This document shows, piece by piece, positions 1-8,317 of a stretch of 64,000 bases of DNA (position 1 is the stretch's first letter; every line of letters begins with the position of its first letter). The notes below the pieces were generated by a model, which saw only the letters and a list, made by a program, of their open reading frames with translations, had not been told where the DNA came from and searched no databases. The position numbers were made by a program, and so were the translations under genes. The DNA comes from Chthonomonas sp035294165. GTDB taxonomy: Bacteria > Armatimonadota > Chthonomonadetes > Chthonomonadales > Chthonomonadaceae. Where the stretch lies: assembly GCF_035294165.1 (NCBI RefSeq), contig NZ_DATGLN010000075.1, positions 1 through 64,000 on the forward strand. The letters are read 5' to 3'.

Positions 1-258
1 GGTCACGACATCGAAGAAGGGGTCTATGAAAGCCGTATTGGGGTCGGGCAGAAGCAGCATGTCCGACTCGTCAATGGTTTTAAAGCCCCGAATGGAGGAG
101 CCATCGAAAGCGAGGCCCTCTGAAAACACCTCCTCGGTGAAGGCCGTAGCAGGAATGGAGAAGTGCTGTTGCTGCCCGAACAGGTCGGTGAAACGGACAT
201 CCACAACGCGCACCTCACGCTCCCGCGCGAACTCGATTACCTCTTTGGGTGTTGTCAT
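1..258 (-). CDS. glnA: Glutamine synthetase, N-terminal part (cut by window edge)
   Basis: This is the first 86 codons of a type I glutamine synthetase, which makes glutamine from glutamate, ammonia and ATP in the cytosol. The reading frame is open to base 1, so the gene continues outside the window. The start is the ATG whose A is at 258, preceded by a good AAGGAGA site. Visible family marks are the beta-grasp N-terminal segment (VRVVDVRFTDLFGQQQHFSIP) and the FDGSSIRGF block followed by ESDMLLLPDP, both typical of bacterial GlnA. A strong promoter about 325 bases upstream suggests a long untranslated leader. Identification is secure; the subtype cannot be judged without the C-terminal part. 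Confidence 0.95.
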   Translation of the reverse strand, partial: MTTPKEVIEFAREREVRVVDVRFTDLFGQQQHFSIPATAFTEEVFSEGLAFDGSSIRGFKTIDESDMLLLPDPNTAFIDPFFDVVT

Positions 259-780
259 TTAGCGTTCTCCTTAAGGGTGGTAGATGGTTTTTATAGAACA
301 CAGAGCGATGCAGCAGAATGGTGATGGTTCATCAATAGCTTAGGCAGGGATTGGGAAAGACCGCACACGATGGTCGCAAGTTCTTTTAGGAGCGATCTCT
401 TGCAAAAGGCACAGCAAGGCCGTTTGCAATGACATCGCTTAAGGAGGAGTGCCGTATGAGGGAAACAGCATCAACGGCCCGACCACATCAAAGGGGTCTT
501 TCCAAAAAACAGTCGCACCGTTGCGCCTGCTCACGCCGAGGTAAAAACCACAAGCTACGCTGCTGTTCGCTTACCGATGAAAAGTATAGCATCTTTTTGA
601 AGAAGTTGTCAACCACGCATTTCGTTGCGTGCCCCTCTCCGCCTGTGGGAACGGATATAATAGGGTAGACTATGCCGTAGAAGATGTTGTGCAAGCTCCG
701 TTAGCACATCGAAATCGGTTTTCCTGAGACGTTTGAGGCCGGTGTTTGATGCCTACGCCGCACAAAGGAGGAGAGAGGGA
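259..780. other. Intergenic region between glnA and the lysozyme-fold gene
   Basis: Apart from the minus-strand promoter at 583-612, a TATAAT-like box on the plus strand at about 652-657 and the AAAGGAGG site before 781, I see no gene here. Short open frames on both strands lack family resemblance and good ribosome sites. The 300-base leader of glnA could carry a regulatory RNA, but I do not recognise a known glutamine or PII-linked motif in it. Confidence 0.5.
583..612 (-). promoter_or_regulatory. Strong sigma-70-type promoter facing glnA
   Basis: On the minus strand a perfect TTGACA (607-612) is followed after 18 bases by TATACT (583-588), which carries an extended TGC in front. The likely start of transcription is near 576. 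The only gene downstream on this strand is glnA at 258, so the leader would be over 300 bases. No alternative gene is convincing between them. Confidence 0.7.
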
Positions 781-2175
781 ATGGGCTTCCATCGCGTTTG
801 TCGGACGCTGATCGCTTTTTTGCTTTGCTCTTCGCTCGCCTTTGCGCAAGCACCTAACTCCCAACAAACCCCTCCTCCGCCGCCCATGTTCACTCCGCAG
901 GAGTGCGCCCAGATCGTTGCCTATTGGCAGGCGCCTGGACGGCTGGCCTACAGCTTACCCGCCGATTCGCTAAAACATGGGCCGTGGCAGGTGCGCCTTA
1001 CCCCGGATGGGTCGAAGTGGCTTTGGAATTACCAGATCGCCATCGGTGCCGCCGCAGCCCCTCCCACTCAACAGCCCACCCAGGCGCAGTCGCCCTATGC
1101 AAGCTGGAAAGCGTGGGTGCAGGCCAAGATCGCCTGGGATCGTTACCAAGCTCAGAAAGCGGCCGATGCGGCCAACGCCGCCCTCGGCTACTCCGTTCCG
1201 AAGCGAGCCGCTCCGCCCCCCTTCCCGGGCCCTATCCCTCCTGATCTGCTCGCCGCATGCGGCGATCCTCCGCCCTTTGCTAACGCGGTAACACCGCTTC
1301 AAACTACCGTTACCTTCGACGACGGCGTCTCTTTTACCTATCAAGACAACATAGATATGCCTCCGGCCTATGCCTACTATCGCTTCCCGCAAGGCACCGA
1401 TACGGCCGGCATCTCGCTGAAGGCCATGCCTCCGCAGGAGCTACAGGCGCTTTTCGACGCCGCCCATCTCACTCCGGAACAGGCTCATGTGTTGGCCGCC
1501 GTCTCTCCGTTAGAGGGTGGTTTCGATGCCATCAACACCTATGATACGGGTTATGTGTCCATCGGCTTTCTTCAGTTCATCACCGCAGCCAACGGAAAGG
1601 GCGACCTCATGCCGGTGCTCCTGCGGGAAAAGAGCGAAAACCCAAGCGCTTTTCAGAACGATTTTCATCGCTTTGGAGTAGATGTTACTCCGGATGGCAC
1701 GCTCGATGTGGTTGACCCCGACACAGGGGCGGAGCTGGTTGGCGCCGATGCCGTGATGAAGGTGATCGCGGATAGGCGGCTCACCGCCGTGTTCCAGCGT
1801 GCTGGGCGCCTTAGCACCCCGTTTCGGGTAGCCCAAATCGAAACCGCCATCGCCAACTATTGGCCTGCCGATTTCCCCGTGACCGTGCAGGTGAACGGTC
1901 AGACCCTCACCGGCAAAGTCTCAGATGTTATCCACTCTGAGGCCGGCCTTGCCACCCTTTTCGATCGACAGGTGAATCGCGGAAACATCAATCCCTTCCC
2001 TACAGTGCTTGCTCGCGTGATGCAGGAACATAACCTAACCAGCATTGCCGATGCAGCCGCCTATGAACAGGAGATCGTGGCCAAGTGCCGCTATCGCTCG
2101 GATTTTCTCAAGAACCCTCATCTCTCCCAACCGCCTCCATTGCCAAGCTCAACAACCGACCCAATGGGGAAATAG
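781..2175 (+). CDS. Secreted lysozyme-fold-like protein of unknown substrate
   Basis: A 464-residue exported protein. The ATG at 781 is chosen because it follows AAAGGAGG and begins a clean signal peptide (MGFHRVCRTLIAFLLCSSLAFAQ); an upstream TTG at 733 would bury that signal. A proline-rich segment follows. The middle part (about residues 235-270) has an acidic residue in LEGGFDAINTYDTGYVSIG and a following FLQF, the pattern seen around the catalytic glutamate of lysozyme-like or chitosanase-like folds. The rest shows no recognised domain. It probably acts on cell-wall or other polysaccharide outside the membrane, but that is inference. It is a single gene, with a 245-base gap before the menaquinone operon. 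Confidence 0.55.
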   Translation: MGFHRVCRTLIAFLLCSSLAFAQAPNSQQTPPPPPMFTPQECAQIVAYWQAPGRLAYSLPADSLKHGPWQVRLTPDGSKWLWNYQIAIGAAAAPPTQQPTQAQSPYASWKAWVQAKIAWDRYQAQKAADAANAALGYSVPKRAAPPPFPGPIPPDLLAACGDPPPFANAVTPLQTTVTFDDGVSFTYQDNIDMPPAYAYYRFPQGTDTAGISLKAMPPQELQALFDAAHLTPEQAHVLAAVSPLEGGFDAINTYDTGYVSIGFLQFITAANGKGDLMPVLLREKSENPSAFQNDFHRFGVDVTPDGTLDVVDPDTGAELVGADAVMKVIADRRLTAVFQRAGRLSTPFRVAQIETAIANYWPADFPVTVQVNGQTLTGKVSDVIHSEAGLATLFDRQVNRGNINPFPTVLARVMQEHNLTSIADAAAYEQEIVAKCRYRSDFLKNPHLSQPPPLPSSTTDPMGK

Positions 2176-2420
2176 GTCTCATCTCCCCTGCTGGAGCGAG
2201 CAGAGAGTGCTCTGCACCGGCTGGTGTGGATGTCGCAAAGGAACTAAATACGCAGGCGGAACGTTCTCTAGAGTAGAAATATCATTGATGAGCAATATAT
2301 TGCGATTCGTTGACTCCTTCTCTCAAGAGAAGGTATACTCCGCCGAAGGTTTGTGAAAAAGCACACAAACTTAGGGGCGTAAAATGCGTTTCGGAAGAAG
2401 GGACGTCTGTTAAAATAGCT

Positions 2421-3176
2421 ATGTCGAGCGTTGCCCGCAAAAAGCCGCTGGCTTCCGGCGAAAAATCCCGCTATGTGCGGGCGATGTTCGCCACAATCGC
2501 CCCACGCTACGACCAGCTTAACTCCATTCTCAGCTTCCACCGACACCATGCTTGGCGACAGCGGGCGGTGCGTTTGGCAAAAGTGAGGGCCGGCGAGCGC
2601 TGCCTCGATGTGTGTACGGGCACGGGGGACTTCGCATTGGCTTTGGCGCGCGCCGTGGGGGAGCAGGGAACGGTGCTGGGCGCCGATTTTTGTGTTCCGA
2701 TGCTGCAGATCGGCCTTCAGAAGATACGTAACGGGGCCTATAAACAGGTTAAAATGGCCGTGGCCGATGCACAAAATCTGCCCTATTCCAGTGCCTCTTT
2801 CGACGTGGTGACGGTGGGCTTCGGGGTGCGAAACGTGGCCTGTTTGGAGAAAGCCCTTGCGGAGATGGTGCGCGTAACGCGCCCCGGCGGGAGGGTGGTG
2901 ATTTTGGAGTTCACGCGGCCTCGTCCAAGTCTCCTACGCCCTCTGCTCGATCTCTATCTATTCAAAATTCTGCCCAGCATCGGTGGCTGGCTCAGCCGAA
3001 AAGAGGCCTATACCTACCTGCCAGAATCGATCGCACAGTTCGTTTCTCGCGAGGAGTTGGCGGAGGCCATGAAACGGGCAGGACTGACCCAAATTACCAT
3101 CTATGACCTGAATTTTGGCACGGTTTGCATCCATATAGGGGTTCGACCGGCCTATAACGGGGAGGTTTTACAATGA
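2421..3176 (+). CDS. menG: Demethylmenaquinone methyltransferase (MenG/UbiE family)
   Basis: A class I SAM-dependent methyltransferase of 251 residues that adds the last methyl group in menaquinone synthesis. Visible features are the N-terminal YDQLNSILSFHRHHAWR segment characteristic of UbiE/MenG, the SAM-binding motif LDVCTGTGDFALALA, the motif DAQNLPYSSASFDVVTVGFGVRNV, and LEFTRP near the end. The start is set at the ATG at 2421 because the UbiE homology begins shortly after; upstream in-frame codons back to 2310 look non-coding. An extended -10 box (TGT-TAAAAT, 2408-2416) lies immediately before this ATG, so a leaderless or nearly leaderless message is possible. The stop codon overlaps the start of the prenyl synthase gene, and MenA follows, confirming the pathway. 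Confidence 0.9.
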   Translation: MSSVARKKPLASGEKSRYVRAMFATIAPRYDQLNSILSFHRHHAWRQRAVRLAKVRAGERCLDVCTGTGDFALALARAVGEQGTVLGADFCVPMLQIGLQKIRNGAYKQVKMAVADAQNLPYSSASFDVVTVGFGVRNVACLEKALAEMVRVTRPGGRVVILEFTRPRPSLLRPLLDLYLFKILPSIGGWLSRKEAYTYLPESIAQFVSREELAEAMKRAGLTQITIYDLNFGTVCIHIGVRPAYNGEVLQ

Positions 3177-4192
3177 ACGTTGTCCCCATTGCAACAACAT
3201 CGAGTGGCGTTGTTGCCGCTGCTGCCTTTCTTCAGCCTGTAAAAACCGACCTCCAAGCGGTGGAGGCACGAATGCAAGCGGAGCTTGGCTCCGACGTGCG
3301 CACCATCTCCGCGCTGTCACGCCACCTGCTGGAGGCGGGCGGCAAGCGGTTGCGACCCGCCATGGTCGCTTTGGCGGCGCGGGCGGTGAACCCCAATGCA
3401 GACCCCAATCGCGTAGCCACCGTTGGGGCGGCGATGGAGTTTGTGCACATGGCCACCCTGGTGCACGATGATGTTGTAGACAATACCGCCATACGTCGAG
3501 GGCGCCCTACTGCTAACGCCGTTTATGGAAACGGGGTTGCCGTGCTGAGTGGAGACTATATTCTCGCCCGTTCTATGCGCCTCTTAGCGCTCGATGGCGA
3601 CCTGCGCATCATTCGCACCGTTTCAGAGGTAACGATAGATATGAGCGAGGGCGAGGTGATGGAGATCGTGGCCACAGGGCGTATAGACCTGCCGATCCCA
3701 GAGTATTTCGAGATTTTGCGTAAAAAGACCGCCGTCTTTGTGGAAGGATGTTGCCGTTGCGGAGCCATTTTAGGCGGGGCCGATGAAACGCTGGAGGAGG
3801 CCCTTGCCGAATACGGCTTCCGCATAGGAATGGCCTTTCAAATTGTGGACGATCTGCTGGACTATGTAGGCGACCCGGCCATCACCGGCAAGCCGCGCGG
3901 CAGCGATCTGCGCGATGGCCGCGCCACCCTGCCTCTTCTGCTCGCGCTTGAGGAGATTCCGGCTGAAAGAAAAACCACGCTTTTAGATGCATTCGGCAAC
4001 CCCAACCTCGATGAGGAGGCCGTTGATGCCGTCTGCAGCGTTCTCGAAAGTGCGGGGGCTTTCGAAAAAACCCAAACGCTGGCACAGGCCCATGTGGAGT
4101 GCGCAAAACAGTCGCTGGCACTGCTCCCTGAAACCCCATCGCGTGCAAGTCTTGAGATGCTGGCTGCCTATATTGCCGAACGAAACTATTGA
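3173..4192 (+). CDS. Polyprenyl diphosphate synthase, long chain (quinone side chain)
   Basis: A trans-isoprenyl diphosphate synthase of 339 residues that elongates the prenyl tail used by MenA. It shows the chain-length region GGKRLRPAMVALAAR, the first aspartate-rich motif in MATLVHDDVVDNTAIRRGRPT, and the second in FQIVDDLLDYVGDPAITGKPRGSDL. Small residues before the first DDxxD motif fit a long-chain (heptaprenyl-like) enzyme, but chain length cannot be read reliably from sequence alone. The start ATG overlaps the menG stop (ATGA), with GGGGAGG just upstream, so the two are translationally coupled. The gene lies between menG and menA in one operon. Confidence 0.92.
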   Translation: MNVVPIATTSSGVVAAAAFLQPVKTDLQAVEARMQAELGSDVRTISALSRHLLEAGGKRLRPAMVALAARAVNPNADPNRVATVGAAMEFVHMATLVHDDVVDNTAIRRGRPTANAVYGNGVAVLSGDYILARSMRLLALDGDLRIIRTVSEVTIDMSEGEVMEIVATGRIDLPIPEYFEILRKKTAVFVEGCCRCGAILGGADETLEEALAEYGFRIGMAFQIVDDLLDYVGDPAITGKPRGSDLRDGRATLPLLLALEEIPAERKTTLLDAFGNPNLDEEAVDAVCSVLESAGAFEKTQTLAQAHVECAKQSLALLPETPSRASLEMLAAYIAERNY

Positions 4193-4204
4193 GAGGAGGG
4201 TGCA

Positions 4205-5113
4205 ATGACAACAGACATAGTGCCTCAAAAACCTGCCCCGTTTCGCGTCTATTGGCAGGCGCTGCGAGCCTATTCCTTTCCTGCCAGCATTGTGCCTATT
4301 TTGCTGGGCACGGTGTTAGCCGTGCAACAGACCCACCGTTTTGATCTGCTCGCGTTTCTGCTCACCCTTTTGGGAGGTGTGCTCGCCCACTCCGCTGCCA
4401 ACGTCTATAACGACTACTACGACTACAAGCACCATGTGGATGTGCGTCCCGAACATGGCAGTGGGGTACTTACACAGCATTTGCTAAGTGCAAAACAGAT
4501 GTTTGAGTTCGGCACCTTGCTATCGGTGGCAGCGCTGGCCTGCGGCTTGCTGCTTCTGTTACGGCTCGGCTCCTCCCCCTCAATAGGGGGCATCGTGGGG
4601 CTTGTGGTCATCGGTGCCCTTGCCGCGCTGCTCTACTCTATGGCCTTAAAACGCTATGCCCTTGGCGATCTGCTGATTATGTTGACCTTCGGTTTCGGCT
4701 TCTCCTTAGGCGCCTATCTCGCCCAAATGGCTCCGCTAGAGCCGGCCTCGGTAGGGCGCGTGCTGGTGCTGAGCCTGCCGGTTGCCTCGCTGGTAGATGC
4801 CATTCTCCACGCCAACAATCTCCGAGATCGTTTGGACGATCGAAATGCCGGCGTGTACACTTTGGCGAACCTACTGCCTGTGGCATGGGGCAAGGCGCTT
4901 TTGCTGGGCCTTCTCTTTTTCCCGCTTCTCTTCGTTGTCGTTGGGGTGCTGTGGCACCTATTGCCACCATTCGCGTTGCTGACGCTGTTAGCCCTACCGG
5001 CCATCGTGAAGGCCTATCGCACCATCAGCGTCGTAGGAACCGCTCAGGCCCATCTGCTTTTTGGTCTGCTTTACAATCTGTCGTTGTTGCTACCGCTGCT
5101 CGTGGCGCGATAG
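4205..5113 (+). CDS. menA: 1,4-dihydroxy-2-naphthoate polyprenyltransferase
   Basis: A 302-residue integral membrane UbiA-family prenyltransferase that joins the polyprenyl chain to DHNA to give demethylmenaquinone. It has the Asp-rich substrate motif NVYNDYYDYKHHVD, the second motif NNLRDRLDDRNAGVYTLA, and about eight or nine hydrophobic segments. It starts 12 bases after the prenyl synthase stop behind GAGAGGAGGG. It closes the menG, prenyl synthase, menA operon; the product of the second gene is the prenyl donor for MenA, and MenG methylates the MenA product. It ends 20 bases from the convergent MFS gene. Confidence 0.93.
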   Translation: MTTDIVPQKPAPFRVYWQALRAYSFPASIVPILLGTVLAVQQTHRFDLLAFLLTLLGGVLAHSAANVYNDYYDYKHHVDVRPEHGSGVLTQHLLSAKQMFEFGTLLSVAALACGLLLLLRLGSSPSIGGIVGLVVIGALAALLYSMALKRYALGDLLIMLTFGFGFSLGAYLAQMAPLEPASVGRVLVLSLPVASLVDAILHANNLRDRLDDRNAGVYTLANLLPVAWGKALLLGLLFFPLLFVVVGVLWHLLPPFALLTLLALPAIVKAYRTISVVGTAQAHLLFGLLYNLSLLLPLLVAR

Positions 5114-5133
5114 CAAGGGGCAAAACGGTCGGT

Positions 5134-6399
5134 TCAAGGGGCGGTGGCTCGGTGCCGCATTCCAACAGAGACAACCACCCCCGATAGAAACGTGAGGGTT
5201 GCCACAACGCCGATAGCCCAAGTGTAGCCAAGTAGGTCTGCCAAGATGCCGGCCAGTAGGGCGCCGATGGAATATCCCATATCACGCCAGAAACGGTAGA
5301 CGCTCAAAGCGCGCGCCCTCCATTGAGGGGCTGCATTATCGCTGACGGCAGCAATGAGGGTTGGATAGACCATCGCGGTTCCCAAACCAAGCAGCACACT
5401 GCCGAACAACCAACCGGTGAAACGGTGGGCCATCAGTATGAGGGCCAGGGCAAACGCTTGGAGCACAAGGCCTGACACGATGAGACCCTTGCGCCCGATC
5501 CGATCGGAGAGCGGGCCGGTCACTATCTGCGCAATCCCCCATATGGCAGGGTAGACGAACTTCAAGAGGCCAATCCGCTCTACCGATAACCCATAGGCAG
5601 CGAAAAAGAGAGGAAAAATTCCCCAAGACATGCCATCGTTAAGATTATTGACAAGGCCGGCCTGACAGACGGCGAACAGCGATCGATCTCTCCAGCTCGT
5701 TCGCGAAAACACCTCCCGAAAAGAGAGTTTCTCGCTCTGTTGGGCTGGAGAATGTTGTGTGGCCTCTACAGCGACATGCCGCTGAGTCTCTCGCACAAAA
5801 AACCAGGAGAGCAGCAGACCACACAGCACATAAACGATGCCCAAGTAGAACGGTTTGGGGCGAAGACCGTAGCGGCTTGCCAAATAGCCGGTTGCGAATG
5901 CGGTGAGGCCAACCATGAAGTAACCTGCAAACTCGTTCAACCCTATCGCAAGACCACGTCGGCGCGGGCCTACGAGGTCTATCTTCATATTGACGGTCAT
6001 AGACCAAGCAAGCCCCTGATTTATCCCCAGCAACATATTGGCAACGTTGATCCCGTACCAGCTTTTAGACCACATGAGAAGAAAGGGAACGGGGAGGCCG
6101 AAGAGCCAACCGGATATCAGAATAGGCTTGCGCCCAAATCTGTCGGCGAGGGCACCGGAAAAGAGGTTAACAAAGGCCTTTACGACGCCAAAACTCACGA
6201 TAAAGCTTACCGTGATGGTATCGGAGCGGAGATGAAACAGGGTGGTGCCAATCAGAGGCAACACGGTTCGCTCAAGCCCTACCATGCCTCCAACGAAGGC
6301 GTTGATGACGATCAGCAGGGCAAACTGGGCCAGGTTGGCTCGAATGCCAAGCCTGGGTTCCGCATTTTGGCGTTCACCAAAAACGTTAGTGAACGGCAC
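5134..6399 (-). CDS. MFS transporter, third gene of the ArsR-rhodanese operon
   Basis: A 421-residue major facilitator protein with about twelve membrane segments. The conserved loop-2/3 motif appears as GALADRFGRKPIL and its second-half counterpart as GPLSDRIGRKGLI. The start codon lies inside the end of the upstream rhodanese/metallo-beta-lactamase gene (14-base overlap), so it is translated from the same message. That placement behind an ArsR-type regulator and a sulfur-handling enzyme suggests export or import of a sulfur compound or a stress-related small molecule. The substrate cannot be read from the sequence. Confidence 0.85.
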   Translation of the reverse strand: MPFTNVFGERQNAEPRLGIRANLAQFALLIVINAFVGGMVGLERTVLPLIGTTLFHLRSDTITVSFIVSFGVVKAFVNLFSGALADRFGRKPILISGWLFGLPVPFLLMWSKSWYGINVANMLLGINQGLAWSMTVNMKIDLVGPRRRGLAIGLNEFAGYFMVGLTAFATGYLASRYGLRPKPFYLGIVYVLCGLLLSWFFVRETQRHVAVEATQHSPAQQSEKLSFREVFSRTSWRDRSLFAVCQAGLVNNLNDGMSWGIFPLFFAAYGLSVERIGLLKFVYPAIWGIAQIVTGPLSDRIGRKGLIVSGLVLQAFALALILMAHRFTGWLFGSVLLGLGTAMVYPTLIAAVSDNAAPQWRARALSVYRFWRDMGYSIGALLAGILADLLGYTWAIGVVATLTFLSGVVVSVGMRHRATAP

Positions 6400-7495
6400 A
6401 GCGATTTGCCCCTGCCTCTAATTCGGTAACGGGCTTTGCGAGTGTCTCTAGGCTACCGCTTTCGTTGATGTGAATGATTTCAAGGTAATTAGGGGGTGTG
6501 GGCGGAATGCGTGCGAGAATAGTTTGCACAAACACCTCCTTATCGCTCTCTTTTAGCAGCGGGGTTGTCCGGTATATCTCGCCCAAAGTTCTTACAAGAG
6601 GTTGACCATCAAAGGGAGTCGGAGAATCGGTATGCCCCGGAAGAATAAGGGTAGAAGGCGGGAGCGATTGCAATCGCAAAAGGCTATCGTAGAGCAGTTC
6701 GGCCCGTCTCCGTGCCGCTTCGGGATCGGTATGAAGGTCGGGCCTACCCACTGCGTCTAAGAAGAGCGTATCGCCGGTAAACAGGGCTTTGTCGTTGAGG
6801 AGATAGCAGGTGCTCTCCTCGGTATGGCCTGGTGTACGGTATGCGATGAGATGGGCGCGGCCGATGTCTATACTATCTCCATCCTCAAGAGGCGTAAAGG
6901 GGTAGTGAACTCGGTTCTGCGCCGGCAAATAGAGGGTTGCCCCCGTTTGGCGCGCCAAGGTCAAAGCACGTGAAATATGGTCGGCATGGACATGGGTATC
7001 TATTACCGCCCGGATCTCCCAACCACGTTGTTGTGCGAGGGATTGATAGACTTTCGCCTCGACAGAGGCATCTATTACTGCTGCTCCTTTGTCCGATCCT
7101 ATCATGTAGGAGAGGCAGCCCTTGCCGGTTCGGCGCACCTGCAATATCTCCACGCCCTCTTCAAAAGGAACTTCTGCGACGTTGTAGGCTAAACTCCACG
7201 CCTGCATTCCCCCCTCAAGCACATAGGCCTCGATGCCATGCTGCCTTACAAGCTCCGCGGCGATGGCGGCGGTCACCCCCATATTACATACAAAGACCAC
7301 CGGAGCATCCGACGGAAGATTCAGAGCGGCCAGGGCGGAGGGATCGCGGTTTGCTACCGCATCGTAGATGTCTACATGTAGACTGCCTGGAATATACCAC
7401 TCCGTTCGGTCTTTCGTACGACGAATGTCTACCACGGTTACAGGTCGTCCCTCTTCTAACCATCTTCGCAGTGTCTCTACAGAAATCGTGCTCAT
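6386..7495 (-). CDS. Rhodanese plus metallo-beta-lactamase fusion (persulfide dioxygenase-like)
   Basis: A 369-residue fusion. Residues 1-105 are a rhodanese domain with the loop cysteine in VFVCNMGVTAAI. Residues about 115-330 are a glyoxalase-II-type metallo-beta-lactamase with THVHADHISRA, the TGDTLFLDAVGRPDLH motif and LPGHTD, which provide the metal ligands expected of ETHE1/BLH-type persulfide dioxygenases. Usual ETHE1-rhodanese fusions have the rhodanese at the C-terminus, so the order here is reversed. It overlaps the upstream ArsR-rhodanese gene by 4 bases and the downstream MFS gene by 14. Oxidation of glutathione-like persulfide to sulfite is the likely role, by family; the exact thiol carrier is unknown. 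Confidence 0.85.
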   Translation of the reverse strand: MSTISVETLRRWLEEGRPVTVVDIRRTKDRTEWYIPGSLHVDIYDAVANRDPSALAALNLPSDAPVVFVCNMGVTAAIAAELVRQHGIEAYVLEGGMQAWSLAYNVAEVPFEEGVEILQVRRTGKGCLSYMIGSDKGAAVIDASVEAKVYQSLAQQRGWEIRAVIDTHVHADHISRALTLARQTGATLYLPAQNRVHYPFTPLEDGDSIDIGRAHLIAYRTPGHTEESTCYLLNDKALFTGDTLFLDAVGRPDLHTDPEAARRRAELLYDSLLRLQSLPPSTLILPGHTDSPTPFDGQPLVRTLGEIYRTTPLLKESDKEVFVQTILARIPPTPPNYLEIIHINESGSLETLAKPVTELEAGANRCAVH

Positions 7496-8181
7496 CGCTT
7501 ATCTCCTCCAACTTCTACCGGCAAGCCCTCGTCTTGCCAATCCGGCAATCCCTCTGACAGCCTTAAAGCCTTAAAACCGTGCTGTTGGAGCAGGGCGACC
7601 GCCTCATCGGCGAAGATACAGTAAGGCCCTCGACAATAAGCAACGATCTCCTGGTCGCGTGGCAGCTCCTGTAAACGCCTTTCCAACTCCTCCAAGGGGA
7701 TGGCTTTCGCGGCGGGGATGTGCCCTTGAAGATACTCATCGTAGGGGCGCACATCAATCACGATGACACTGCCTTCGGCAAGTCGCTCCTTTAACTCCTT
7801 CAAAGTTATCGCCTGTAGGCTGTCCCGATTGTTAAAATAGCTTGCGACCACCTGCTGTATCTCCGCGAGGCGGGTTTCACCGAAGGTACGTAGAGAACGC
7901 CACAGCGAGAAAACACGGGAATCGGCGAGGCGATAGTAAGCATATAGGCCGGAACGACGCACCTCTACCAGACGCGCTCCGCGCAGGATTTGCAGATGCT
8001 GAGACACATTGGCAACCGATAGCTCCGTCTCGCGTGCCAAATCTTCCACCGTGCGCTCTCCCTGCGCAAGAAGATCAAGCAACTCAAGACGATGTGGGTT
8101 GGCTAGGGCGCGGCCAATGCGGGCGAACTGCTCGTAAAGGGCCTCTTTAAGACGGCGTTTGTCGCTTGTTGGCATGGACAT
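7492..8181 (-). CDS. ArsR-family regulator fused to a rhodanese domain
   Basis: A 229-residue fusion: a winged-helix ArsR domain (about residues 1-95, recognition helix near ELSVANVSQHLQILRGARLV) and a rhodanese domain (about 125-220) with active loop AYCRGPYC. The ArsR part contains no cysteine and lacks the ELCVCDL metal-binding motif, so the rhodanese cysteines are the obvious candidates for sensing sulfane sulfur. The ATG at 8181 is preferred because GGAG lies about eight bases upstream; TTG at 8211 would fall inside the operator, and ATGs at 8187 and 8175 are also possible. It is first in a three-gene overlapping operon and very likely represses its own promoter. Confidence 0.85.
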   Translation of the reverse strand: MSMPTSDKRRLKEALYEQFARIGRALANPHRLELLDLLAQGERTVEDLARETELSVANVSQHLQILRGARLVEVRRSGLYAYYRLADSRVFSLWRSLRTFGETRLAEIQQVVASYFNNRDSLQAITLKELKERLAEGSVIVIDVRPYDEYLQGHIPAAKAIPLEELERRLQELPRDQEIVAYCRGPYCIFADEAVALLQQHGFKALRLSEGLPDWQDEGLPVEVGGDKR

Positions 8182-8202
8182 TGGCATTCTCCAGAAGGAC
8201 AC

Positions 8203-8250
8203 AATATTCAAGTGCTTTCTATAATACTTGAATATTGGCTAGCTTGTCAA
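8203..8250 (-). promoter_or_regulatory. Promoter and palindromic operator of the ArsR-rhodanese operon
   Basis: On the minus strand TTGACA (8245-8250) and TATTAT (8221-8226) are spaced by 18 bases. A perfect 11-base inverted repeat, AATATTCAAGT at 8203-8213 and its complement at 8226-8236, surrounds the -10 box and the likely start of transcription. Its AT-rich form and position are as expected for binding of an ArsR-type dimer that blocks RNA polymerase. Confidence 0.8.
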
Positions 8251-8286
8251 GATGTGCTTTGAGGAGACCGTTTTTGGAAGCAAAAG

Positions 8287-8295
8287 TGCTATAAT
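8287..8295 (+). promoter_or_regulatory. Extended -10 promoter element before hisF
   Basis: TGC followed directly by a perfect TATAAT (8290-8295) lies 22 bases before the hisF ATG. No good -35 box is visible, which is common for extended -10 promoters. The leader would be about 15 bases. Confidence 0.6.
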
Positions 8296-8317
8296 CTGAA
8301 GGCGGAAAGGTCAAACC

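Noticed and set aside
429..694. Overlapping small frames on both strands upstream of 781
   Set aside because: No family resemblance, no good ribosome site, and they lie across the consensus promoter of glnA; treated as non-coding.
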